Source of the DNA: an uncultured Muribaculum sp.
Lineage (GTDB): Bacteria > Bacteroidota > Bacteroidia > Bacteroidales > Muribaculaceae
Length of the DNA stretch: 38,751 bases
Direction: 5' to 3'
Assembly (NCBI GenBank): GCA_910589555.1
Contig: CAJUTE010000025.1
Coordinates: 1-38,751 of the forward strand
Shown: positions 7,152 to 13,989 of the stretch, in pieces
How positions within the stretch are numbered: position 1 is the first letter of the stretch
Layout of the letters: each line of letters opens with the position of its first letter
The notes under the pieces: generated by a model
Database searches by the model: none
What the model was told of the DNA's origin: nothing
The model's input: only the letters and a program-made list of their open reading frames with translations
Program-made: the position numbers and the translations under genes

Positions 7152-7892
7152 CTATTTTTTAATGCTTGGATCCAACTTCTTTCCTGATATCATTGTGGAA
7201 ATGCGGATCTCATTAGCTGACATCTTATCGTCACGGAAGATAGCCCAAAAGAGGTCAATGTTTTCAGGCATACTTGACAGATATTCATTAAGCGAAACGA
7301 TCTCACGCATAGCCAATGGTGGTTCCATGTCAGGGTTGTGATAAATGATCAAAACTGCAAATTCAGCAGCGTCAAACCGTTTGTCCAAAACAGGGACTTT
7401 GAATTGATTTATCGCATCTTCCAAGCGGCCGTCTTTCTTTGTGCTGATTGCCTCTTCGATAAAGAAACATCCGGAATTGCGCAGGCAGGTCGACATATCA
7501 TTGAAGTCAAAACAGATTTTGCCTTGCATAAACAGAGGGTCAAGAAGGCTTTTTACGACAACCGGCACATCCTCCAATCTTACTTCGGTCATTGAATCGA
7601 AAGAGTCACCTTGCAGATGCTTGGTAGTGACAACAAGAGTCAGTACATTTGCGTCGTAAAATGTTTTTGATAGTTGAAGAGCCTCGCTCTCATTGTCATC
7701 CACACAGATGATTGCCATGATATCTTTTTCGCCGGGTATTATGTTCGGACGTTTGTCTGACATGTATGATGCGACTTCATCATAACCGAGATCAGATGCT
7801 TTGGCAATTGCCGGTTCAATTCTTTTCCCAAATCCGATAACATGAATACGGAATGGGGGTGTATATGAGGTGGAAAATTCAGGGTCTGTCAT
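7152..7892 (-). CDS. Divergent FtsZ/tubulin-like protein lacking the GTPase signature
   Basis: This 246-aa soluble protein aligns by eye with FtsZ along its length. FRIHVIGFGKRIEPAIA (14-30) takes the place of IKVIGVGGGGGNAV. KDIMAIICVDDNESEA (56-71) takes the place of DMVFIAAGMGGGTGTG, followed by NVLTLVVTTKHLQG (82-95) for ILTVAVVTKPFNFEG. KICFDFNDMSTCLRNSG (125-141) matches the FtsZ INLDFADVRTVMSEMG strand. AAEFAVLIIYHNP, NIDLFWAIFRDDKM and NEIRISTMISG match the C-terminal domain. The glycine-rich nucleotide loop and tubulin signature are gone and the middle is shortened (FtsZ is over 320 aa), so GTPase activity is unlikely. The start is ATG 7892; the frame runs back to TTG 7922. It follows a DUF6140-like gene, probably in one operon. 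Homology is my inference; a regulator, or a protein binding FtsZ or itself, would fit. Confidence 0.7.
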   Translation of the reverse strand: MTDPEFSTSYTPPFRIHVIGFGKRIEPAIAKASDLGYDEVASYMSDKRPNIIPGEKDIMAIICVDDNESEALQLSKTFYDANVLTLVVTTKHLQGDSFDSMTEVRLEDVPVVVKSLLDPLFMQGKICFDFNDMSTCLRNSGCFFIEEAISTKKDGRLEDAINQFKVPVLDKRFDAAEFAVLIIYHNPDMEPPLAMREIVSLNEYLSSMPENIDLFWAIFRDDKMSANEIRISTMISGKKLDPSIKK

Positions 7893-7907
7893 GATGTGAT
7901 GAGTTGT

Positions 7908-7939
7908 GATAACGGTCAACAACGAAGCTGACCGTTATC
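7908..7939. other. Intercistronic stem-loop
   Basis: GATAACGGTCA (7908-7918) and TGACCGTTATC (7929-7939) form a perfect 11-bp stem with a 10-nt loop, between the DUF6140-like gene and the FtsZ-like gene. No T-run follows on the minus strand, so a processing site, partial terminator or RNA stabiliser is as likely as full termination. Confidence 0.6.
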
Positions 7940-7957
7940 CGAGTTTGTGGTTTAGTA

Positions 7958-8173
7958 TTAGAGTTTTTCTATATTGAGATTAATGCCGTTGATGAAGCCG
8001 TCGGGGAAATCGACATTGTATTTCATTTTCAACTGACGTTTCAACTCGGTCTTTGTTGCCGTGTTCCAGGGAAGCGAACTTGCATTGTAAGATATTTCAG
8101 CTGTCATTCCTGCTTCGAGACGTTTACCGTTGCTTACAAGCAATTTTTTAGTGGTTACTTTGAATAGTGCCAT
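7958..8173 (-). CDS. DUF6140-like small protein
   Basis: This 71-aa protein begins MALFKVTTKKLLVSNGKRLE, continues AGMTAEISYNA, and ends GFINGINLNIEKL. The pattern (MALFKV, a G-x-x-x-E-x-G-M turn, a variable middle, a closing N-x-E-K-hydrophobic) is what I remember for DUF6140, a small Bacteroidales family of unknown function. It looks like a compact beta-rich domain with no signal peptide or membrane segment. It has its own -7 box 31 bp upstream and is followed after 65 bp, across a stem-loop, by the FtsZ-like gene. The pair may form a functional unit. Family assignment is from memory and moderate. Confidence 0.65.
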   Translation of the reverse strand: MALFKVTTKKLLVSNGKRLEAGMTAEISYNASSLPWNTATKTELKRQLKMKYNVDFPDGFINGINLNIEKL

Positions 8174-8203
8174 GTCTTAGATATTTATTAATGGTTTATG
8201 AGG

Positions 8204-8211
8204 CAAAGTTA
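8204..8211 (-). promoter_or_regulatory. -7 promoter box for the DUF6140-like/FtsZ-like unit
   Basis: The minus strand reads TAACTTTG, a full TAnnTTTG match, with about 30 bp of leader to the ATG at 8173. No -33 TTTG is seen at 20 bp. It suggests the unit is transcribed separately from the WYL gene upstream. Confidence 0.55.
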
Positions 8212-8253
8212 TAATGAGGGTGTGTCAGTTTTGGTGTCAGCTATGAGAAAATC

Positions 8254-9159
8254 TTAGCCGTTTTTATAAAGTTCGTTCATATCTGAAATCCATCCTTTCA
8301 TGGTTTTGCGAAGTGAAGCCGGTGAAATAACCTCTATCATGGCTCCTACTTGAAGCAGCTTCATCACAAAATCATAGGTGGGTGCAAGATACAATTCAAA
8401 GTCAGCGTATTCGCCGTGATTCTCAATGAGGTGTTGGCTGTGGTGCAGCGGCAACGAGTTGAGGTAGGGCGTGTGGTCGGCATTGGCTCGGATAACGATT
8501 TTCTCCGGTTTGGCGTTCTCGTCGATGACGATGCCGAAATAATTGGAAAAGTAATCCGCGGCAGAGAAATCCTTGGGGATTTTATATTCCGATTGTGTGA
8601 TCTCGACCGATTCCATACGATCAAGTCCATATATCCGGATAGTGTCCTTGTTTAGATTATGACCGAGCATATACCAGCGGTTTTCGTGAAGTTTCACACA
8701 GTATGGTTCAACCGGAATTTTGTAGGATTGTGAGTAATTGAAAGCCCTATATTCGATGACGACAACTTTATTCTCTTTCATTGCCTCAAGAATAGTGGTC
8801 AGATGATCGCGACCTGAAGGAATTTGGTCAACCAAAATCCTGTCCTTCAGTGAAAGATTCTCGCCGATCAGATTGCCTACGGAAAAGGAGTCGAGCATCC
8901 ACTTCTTCAGCTCGTTCTCATCAATATCTTCCGGATTGGCGATAAAATATAGATACCCGCCTGTTCTCTGGCAATCGATTATGATGCCGAATTGCGAGAA
9001 GATTGCATCACGCCAGCGGTTGAATGTGGCACGATGGAGTGGCTTGCAGTCGCTGAGGTCTTTGCAGTGTTCCCATTTGTACGATAAATCTCTGTGTGAT
9101 ATTTTTCCGGCACGTCTGATGGTTTCTATCAGCCAAGTGTATTTTTGCAGTTGAGTCAT
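8254..9159 (-). CDS. WYL-domain transcriptional regulator
   Basis: This 301-aa protein has an N-terminal winged-helix-like region (LQKYTWLIETIRRAGKIS, residues 4-21, then DLSYKW and LHRATFNRWRDAIF) and a WYL domain: VVVIEYRAFNYSQSYKIPVE, then PYCVKLHENRWYMLGHNL and TIRIYGLDRMESVEIT. The name-giving triad is W-Y-M here. The C-terminal extension (FELYLAPTYDFVMKLLQVGA, then MIEVISPASLR) is the usual WCX domain. WYL proteins are ligand-responsive regulators, often of defence, DNA-repair or RNA-repair genes. I chose ATG 9159 (MTQLQKY); the open frame continues upstream by 11 codons. A weak -7-like TATCTTCG sits at 9187-9180. It lies 65 bp after rtcB on the same strand, so RtcB is a plausible target; this is inference. 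Confidence 0.88.
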   Translation of the reverse strand: MTQLQKYTWLIETIRRAGKISHRDLSYKWEHCKDLSDCKPLHRATFNRWRDAIFSQFGIIIDCQRTGGYLYFIANPEDIDENELKKWMLDSFSVGNLIGENLSLKDRILVDQIPSGRDHLTTILEAMKENKVVVIEYRAFNYSQSYKIPVEPYCVKLHENRWYMLGHNLNKDTIRIYGLDRMESVEITQSEYKIPKDFSAADYFSNYFGIVIDENAKPEKIVIRANADHTPYLNSLPLHHSQHLIENHGEYADFELYLAPTYDFVMKLLQVGAMIEVISPASLRKTMKGWISDMNELYKNG

Positions 9160-9224
9160 GAGTATTATTTTAGATGTTGCGAAGATAATCAAAACGGATC
9201 ACATTTTATAGTGGATGACCGCTT

Positions 9225-10517
9225 TTAATTTGATGCCTTGAAATTGAAAATGGGGCGTATTATTTTATCGATGTGAACGGTGTCGCCTATGTTCGAGATG
9301 ATTTCAGCAGCAGGCTTATATGCCATTGGCGATTCGTCGCGAGTGAAATCGTTGACGCTTTCAGAGTATATTCCTGCCATCGAAGCTTCAAAGTCCTCCA
9401 TCTTGATTTGGTCGTATGCCTGTGTGCGGCTTAGTATTCGTCCAGCCCCATGTGGAGCGGAGCAGTTCCAGTCGGGATTGCCTTTTCCTGTGCATAGCAG
9501 GGAGCCGTCACGCATATTCAGAGGGATGATGCAGCGCTCTCCCTCGGCGGCGGAAATAGAGCCTTTGCGGATGATATTGTCGTCGCTGATATAGTTGTGG
9601 ATTGACTCGAATTCTTCGATGACAAGTGTCGAAGCGACTTCACCGGTTGAGTCCTTGACTGTGGCATCGGAAAAGAATTTCAGCAACAGCAGCGATATTA
9701 GTTTGCGGTTGAGCACAGCCCAACGCTGGCATATCCGCATGTCGTGGAGATATTGTTCTCTTGCGTCGCCCTCGACATAACATAGGTCACGCGGCAGTGT
9801 GGGCTCTGCCTTCTGCTGTGACTTTCTCATTTTCTTGATTACGCCTTGAAGTTCTGAGCGGCGACCGGCAGCCTTGTATTCCTCGATAGTGCGTTGGATT
9901 GTTTCCTCAAACTCATCAGCGCCTTCAGTCATGTGCTTGATGGCACGGTTCTGATAAATGTCGGCTACCTGCTTGCCAAGGTTGCGTGACCCGGTGTGGA
10001 TGACGAGATATACGTTTCCGTCATCATCCTTGTCCAACTCGATGAAGTGGTTGCCTCCGCCCAAAGAGCCAATCGCCTTGTAGAGCCGGCTCGAATCTTT
10101 CAATTCACGATAGCAGTATAGCTGCGATACGAGGCATTTGGCTTCGCGATAGACCTCCATCTCCTCATTGACGAGAGGTTTAAAGCCCAAACGCTCTTCC
10201 CGCACTATTTTACCTGACGGCACATTGCTCCGTATATGTTCATTGAAGGCATGGTAATCTATATCGGAAAGTTTGCCAAGATTAAGGATTCGCATTCCGC
10301 AACCTATATCCACGCCTACGATGTTGGGTATCACTTTGTCGCCAAGGTTGCCGGTGAACCCTATCACGCATCCTGCTCCCGCATGAACATCGGGCATTAT
10401 ACGTATCTTCTTGTCGGAGAACGCATCAATCGATAGCAGTTGGCGAATCTGCTCCAGCGCCTTGTCTTCAATATTGTCAGTGAATATTTTCACGTCATAT
10501 CCTTCGATCGTCTTCAT
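9225..10517 (-). CDS. rtcB: RtcB-type RNA-splicing ligase
   Basis: This 430-aa enzyme of the RtcB family joins RNA 2',3'-cyclic phosphate or 3'-phosphate ends to 5'-OH ends, using GTP and Mn2+. Family motifs appear in order: MPDVHAGAGCVIGFT, IVGVDIGCGMR (metal-binding Cys), GSLGGGNHFIELD, VIHTGSRNLGKQVA, and NCSAPHGAGRILSR, whose His356 corresponds to the guanylylated histidine. In the family, RtcB repairs cleaved tRNA and rRNA; E. coli pairs it with RtcA and the regulator RtcR. No RtcA is seen here; instead a WYL regulator follows on the same strand. It looks intact and is slightly longer than the E. coli protein. Confidence 0.93.
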   Translation of the reverse strand: MKTIEGYDVKIFTDNIEDKALEQIRQLLSIDAFSDKKIRIMPDVHAGAGCVIGFTGNLGDKVIPNIVGVDIGCGMRILNLGKLSDIDYHAFNEHIRSNVPSGKIVREERLGFKPLVNEEMEVYREAKCLVSQLYCYRELKDSSRLYKAIGSLGGGNHFIELDKDDDGNVYLVIHTGSRNLGKQVADIYQNRAIKHMTEGADEFEETIQRTIEEYKAAGRRSELQGVIKKMRKSQQKAEPTLPRDLCYVEGDAREQYLHDMRICQRWAVLNRKLISLLLLKFFSDATVKDSTGEVASTLVIEEFESIHNYISDDNIIRKGSISAAEGERCIIPLNMRDGSLLCTGKGNPDWNCSAPHGAGRILSRTQAYDQIKMEDFEASMAGIYSESVNDFTRDESPMAYKPAAEIISNIGDTVHIDKIIRPIFNFKASN

Positions 10518-10583
10518 GTGGTATAGTTGTTATATTGTTGTCATTGGTGGCAATGTTAAAACATGGTTTTGTGACCATTACCG

Positions 10584-10591
10584 CAAAATTA
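10584..10591 (-). promoter_or_regulatory. -7 promoter box for rtcB
   Basis: The minus strand reads TAATTTTG, a TAnnTTTG match, giving a leader of roughly 60 nt before the rtcB ATG at 10517. A TTG lies somewhat too far upstream for the usual 20-bp spacing. The rest of 10592-10788 is A+T-rich with nothing else I can support. Confidence 0.45.
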
Positions 10592-10824
10592 AGCCCCACA
10601 TGACTCAGTTTGCGGTACAACTTTCTATTTTTTAATGCCTTCATTGCAATAACGTAAACCACCGGAACCATATTTGAATCGACTTATGGTATATTAATAT
10701 GTTATTAAACATAAACGATTTGAAATCAGGGTGAAATTTTGCAAATTCGCATACTGAAAATGTTTTCATACTGTGTTGACTTGTAAGTATGGATTCTTAT
10801 GTCGGTTTATTTCAACAACTTATC

Positions 10825-10920
10825 ATGAAAATACTCCATCTCTCTGATACTCATGGCAGGCACGACAGCCTTAAAGATTTCCCGGAAGCTGATGTGCTGG
10901 TACATTCGGGCGATTTCTGT
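10825..10920 (+). pseudogene. Metallophosphoesterase N-terminal fragment
   Basis: The first 32 residues (MKILHLSDTHGRHDSL, then DVLVHSGDFC) are a clear calcineurin-like phosphoesterase start, with the metal-binding D-x-H (D8, H10) and the GD of motif II. The remaining motifs (GNHD/E and the C-terminal histidines) are absent. The frame instead runs straight into a signal-peptide-like sequence. The parent gene was probably cut here by a recombination or deletion event, and no other part of it is found in the window. Confidence 0.8.
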
Positions 10921-11514
10921 AAAATCTGTCTGTGTATGGTGTTGATGCTGTTCGCGTTCATGCCTATAACGAGTTTTGGGGGACAACAACCGACCAAAGA
11001 TATTCAAACATCGCCATTATGGATTGTTGATGGATATGCTCTCCGAGATTCGATTTTTCGGTATTCAATCCATGAAATGCAATCAGATAGTGCAGCAATG
11101 CTGGTGGAACGATCATTGTCTTTTGTGTCAACTTCGGATATTGAGTCAATCTCGTGTATAGATGACACTTTCCAGACTGTGAATATCGCAATTGATAAGA
11201 ATATTCCAGTATTTGTCGTGCTTAATGGTGAAGAATATAAAAGTGGTCTGACAGTCCCTGTCGGCAAGGTACTCACTGGATCGGATTGGATTCAAGAAAC
11301 AATAAAGTCTGAATTCCCATATCTGGATGAATATGGAATTGAAAGAGCATTTGTATTACGCGAAGATGGTAAACAACAGTTTTGCTATTCTCCAAAGGGT
11401 ATTGTTTTAATTATCACCACCAGTAAACCATATAATAAGACTGGAGCGATGCTTGACCACATGATGCCGACTTTCAATATAAAACCCCATAAGGACAAAG
11501 GAGGTAAGCCATGA
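10825..11514 (+). CDS. Chimeric ORF: phosphoesterase start fused to an exported protein
   Basis: As an uninterrupted frame this encodes 229 aa: ~32 residues of a metallophosphoesterase, then KICLCMVLMLFAFMPITSFG, which looks like a signal peptide or membrane anchor, then about 170 residues I do not recognise (QQPTKDIQTSPLWIVDGYAL near the start). An internal ATG at 10936 would give a 192-aa protein whose signal sequence starts the polypeptide, and that is probably the functional product. The export signal would be internal if translation began at 10825. The stop overlaps the next start by 4 bp (ATGA), so the genes are coupled. The body is A+T-richer than its neighbours, suggesting transfer. 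Function unknown. Confidence 0.6.
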   Translation: MKILHLSDTHGRHDSLKDFPEADVLVHSGDFCKICLCMVLMLFAFMPITSFGGQQPTKDIQTSPLWIVDGYALRDSIFRYSIHEMQSDSAAMLVERSLSFVSTSDIESISCIDDTFQTVNIAIDKNIPVFVVLNGEEYKSGLTVPVGKVLTGSDWIQETIKSEFPYLDEYGIERAFVLREDGKQQFCYSPKGIVLIITTSKPYNKTGAMLDHMMPTFNIKPHKDKGGKP

Positions 11515-13181
11515 TACCGAAGTTTCTAACGACTAAGCGTTTTTGGATATTTGAATGTGTGGCAACCGTATTGCTGAGTCTAAACACTATTCTATGGCTT
11601 GGTCCTAATATTGAGGCAATACTCCTAATCGCCTTGACATTTTCCGTATCCAATATGATTGCTTGGGTTATAAGCGACAAACGTGTTGGATCATTATGTT
11701 TCCTTTCATGGCTGTTTGGTGGAGGTGCCTATGTTTTGGATATAGTTTTTATCGACTGGTTTAAAATGAGTACGCAAGAGTCATATCCGCTTATTATCGG
11801 GAGTATGTTGCTCGCACCACTGTTCGCAGCGATAAATGGTGTGATTTGCCTGTCAGTTTGGATAATAGTCGCAAAAATATATAAATGCGTTGAATTTAAG
11901 CGGACGGTTGCCATCATACTATCTTGCTTGGGAGCCATCGGAGCAGGAATTTGTATCGGAGCAGGACTATATTGGTGGTTCTTTGCTTTAGTTTTGATTG
12001 CAATAGTTTCCGGTTGGTGGGTTCAAAGGTTGCTTAGTTCTGTTAGCGGTTCTGGAGTTATTTGGGTATATAAATCGCTTGATAAAAAGGACTGGTATCA
12101 AAATGGCAAGCCAAAACCATCTATTAGTGGAAATGATTATCTCGCACAATTAAAAACATTTCTTCCCTTTATCCAAATCGTCCTTTTTGTGTTTTTCGCT
12201 GCTGTCGTTGGACGTGGATGTGCCGGACGAGTCAACAATAAACCTCAATGGGAAGCGGAGGGTCTACATGGACGGATTTGCGCATTGCAATTCACCGATA
12301 AATCATCAGCAATAGCATTAAGCACATTGAGCAATATGTATGAACGCACGGATACAGCCATTGTGTATGAATCCGTTGATGGAGGTAAGTATTGGACTCC
12401 GTTGCTTATAGTTCCTCAATCTACATTCTTTGACAATGACTTCATAACGATTGGCAATGATTTGTATTCTGTTTTGCGTCAAGATTCAATATATCGGATT
12501 ATATCTGTAAATATTAAATCACACAAGCACCATATATCCACCTTTATATTTGACCGTTATCCGATTATGTTTGATAATGATGGAAATATCGGTATATTGT
12601 CGAACGGTAGGATATTACAGAGCGATTGTATACTCGAACATGTTGATTCAATAGGTGAATATTCAGTGAATCCGGCGAAATATGGTTATGCCAATTTTGA
12701 CAACAACATATACGGTTTTGTCTTTGATAGACAAAAATCAGAATATCAGTTATACGATTATTCTAACGGTAGAATTGCTGATTCGACCTCGTACTCACAC
12801 AATCCACATTTAGTGAAGCTAAACAATCATGAAGCCTTGATTATAGGGCATCACAATGATGTATTTGAAAGTGATATATTAACGGAATTTAAGTACAATA
12901 TCAAGACACAAGCAAAACATACCATAGGTCGATTTGGTAAGATGTACGTAAATGGAGCAATACACCAAAATGATAATTCGTTTTACTTCTTAGCATCCGA
13001 ATATGCCAATGGCCCCCGGTATATTTTTATCATCATGCCCAATGATGAATCATGGTATGGCGAAAGCGCTTGGGACTGCAATACAAATGCTTATTGTGTT
13101 ACAGATGGATATCTTTATTACTATGACCAATTTATGCACGAATTTCATAAAGGGGAACTGCAACCCCCACCACATTATTAA
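11511..13181 (+). CDS. Polytopic membrane protein with beta-propeller-like C-terminus
   Basis: I do not recognise this 556-aa protein. The first ~240 residues hold about seven hydrophobic spans (for example FECVATVLLSLNTILWLG, LIIGSMLLAPLFAAINGVIC, GAGLYWWFFALVLIAIVSG, and IQIVLFVFFAAVVGRG as the last). The remaining ~310 residues are soluble, repeated-strand sequence. VYESVDGGKYWTPLL resembles an Asp-box/BNR turn, and short similar blades follow, so a beta-propeller on the non-cytoplasmic side is a reasonable guess. It overlaps the preceding exported-protein gene by ATGA and is 8 bp before the next gene. The three probably form one cell-surface unit of unknown role. Confidence 0.7.
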   Translation: MIPKFLTTKRFWIFECVATVLLSLNTILWLGPNIEAILLIALTFSVSNMIAWVISDKRVGSLCFLSWLFGGGAYVLDIVFIDWFKMSTQESYPLIIGSMLLAPLFAAINGVICLSVWIIVAKIYKCVEFKRTVAIILSCLGAIGAGICIGAGLYWWFFALVLIAIVSGWWVQRLLSSVSGSGVIWVYKSLDKKDWYQNGKPKPSISGNDYLAQLKTFLPFIQIVLFVFFAAVVGRGCAGRVNNKPQWEAEGLHGRICALQFTDKSSAIALSTLSNMYERTDTAIVYESVDGGKYWTPLLIVPQSTFFDNDFITIGNDLYSVLRQDSIYRIISVNIKSHKHHISTFIFDRYPIMFDNDGNIGILSNGRILQSDCILEHVDSIGEYSVNPAKYGYANFDNNIYGFVFDRQKSEYQLYDYSNGRIADSTSYSHNPHLVKLNNHEALIIGHHNDVFESDILTEFKYNIKTQAKHTIGRFGKMYVNGAIHQNDNSFYFLASEYANGPRYIFIIMPNDESWYGESAWDCNTNAYCVTDGYLYYYDQFMHEFHKGELQPPPHY

Positions 13182-13189
13182 GAGCAATC

Positions 13190-13699
13190 ATGAAAACTTG
13201 GCAGAAAATAGGTGGTTTGATTATATTTATCACAATATTCCTCTTTGGGATGTACCGACTTGTATTTTATCGGCATGACATTAAGTTTGAGGAAATCATT
13301 AGAGTGATAAATACTGTTGATCATGGAGGTTATAGTTTTTCCCCTTATGGCTTCGCGCTTATTCATAATGAAGCACAGTTAGAGTATTATAAAGATTGCA
13401 TTGATCCTTGGATTGGTAAGGCTCTTGATAATCCTGACTTTGAAAAGTTCTCTTATCTAATGACTTTCGGTAATCCGGTTAATAGACTTTCCTATTGTTG
13501 GTATGACACATTTAGATACGATTATTCTCCAAGTTATGCTAAACTATGGAAAGATAACCATCAATTATTAATAGTGGATTATAGAGACGTTACATATAGG
13601 GGATTCTCAATAGAAGATAATGATTTTCAAGGGAATGATAGTATCTACCTATATCGTCTTCCTCATTTACCTTTTCTGAGTGGATTACAAGGTATGTAA
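13190..13699 (+). CDS. Small membrane-anchored protein of unknown function
   Basis: This 169-aa protein starts with a short basic tail and one hydrophobic helix (IGGLIIFITIFLFGMYRLVF, residues 7-26), either an anchor or an uncleaved signal. The rest is soluble and rich in Tyr, Asp and Phe (YSFSPYGFALIHNEAQLEYY, then FRYDYSPSYAKLW), with no motif I can name. It begins 8 bp after the preceding membrane protein. It is the last gene of the A+T-rich cassette. About 100 bp after its stop lies a terminator shared with the opposing tRNA-Gln. Confidence 0.7.
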   Translation: MKTWQKIGGLIIFITIFLFGMYRLVFYRHDIKFEEIIRVINTVDHGGYSFSPYGFALIHNEAQLEYYKDCIDPWIGKALDNPDFEKFSYLMTFGNPVNRLSYCWYDTFRYDYSPSYAKLWKDNHQLLIVDYRDVTYRGFSIEDNDFQGNDSIYLYRLPHLPFLSGLQGM

Positions 13700-13801
13700 T
13701 AGGAAAACTAAGCATGTTTCATCTCGGCACCTCACCAACCAAAATCTATCTCGACGAGGAGAAGATCTCCGCTTGACCCGTTTGATTGGTGTTTGTAGAA
13801 A

Positions 13802-13838
13802 AAAGAAAGAGCTAAGTCACAAACTTAGCTCTTTCTTT
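13802..13838. terminator. Bidirectional terminator between the cassette and tRNA-Gln
   Basis: AAAGAAAGAGCTAAGT (13802-13817) pairs exactly with ACTTAGCTCTTTCTTT (13823-13838) around a 5-nt loop. The T-rich arms read on both strands, so it can end both the plus-strand cassette and the minus-strand tRNA-Gln. Confidence 0.85.
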
Positions 13839-13841
13839 GTG

Positions 13842-13912
13842 TTGCCTTGGAAGGATTCGAACCCTCACAGGCGGAACCAGAATCCGACGTGCTACCATTA
13901 CACCACAAGGCA
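13842..13912 (-). tRNA. tRNA-Gln (anticodon CTG)
   Basis: Read on the minus strand, TGCCTTG pairs with CAAGGCA, leaving A as base 73. The D arm contains AATGGTAGC. The anticodon loop is TT-CTG-GT closed by CGGA/TCCG. The T arm is GAGGG-TTCGAAT-CCTTC. The anticodon CTG reads the CAG codon. The length is 71 nt without CCA. Its 3' end faces the A+T-rich cassette at 10825-13699. Confidence 0.95.
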
Positions 13913-13934
13913 GTTTGTTTCTGTTTTGCGAGTG

Positions 13935-13942
13935 CAAATTTA
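13935..13942 (-). promoter_or_regulatory. -7 promoter box for tRNA-Gln
   Basis: The minus strand reads TAAATTTG, a full TAnnTTTG match, 22 bp before the tRNA 5' end. The spacing is like that of the tRNA-Ser promoter. Confidence 0.6.
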
Positions 13943-13989
13943 GGGACTTTTTTAATACCATCCAAATTTTTTTGCGTATTTTTGTCGAT

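Noticed and set aside
6994..7341. 115-codon plus-strand frame across tRNA-Ser
   Set aside because: It runs through the tRNA, the palindrome and the antisense of the FtsZ-like gene; its openness comes from those features.
10850..10935. Search for a copy of the tRNA-Gln 3' end as an attachment repeat
   Set aside because: No match to the tRNA 3' segment is visible near the left junction of the cassette, so tRNA-site integration cannot be claimed.
13713..13775. 20-codon frame MFHLGTSPTKIYLDEEKISA
   Set aside because: Too short and unrecognised; it may be a gene tail remnant but there is no second line of evidence.
13837..13989. Upstream extension of tilS through tRNA-Gln
   Set aside because: The added residues are antisense tRNA and promoter sequence; family alignment supports MDEFFLKVE at 13990.
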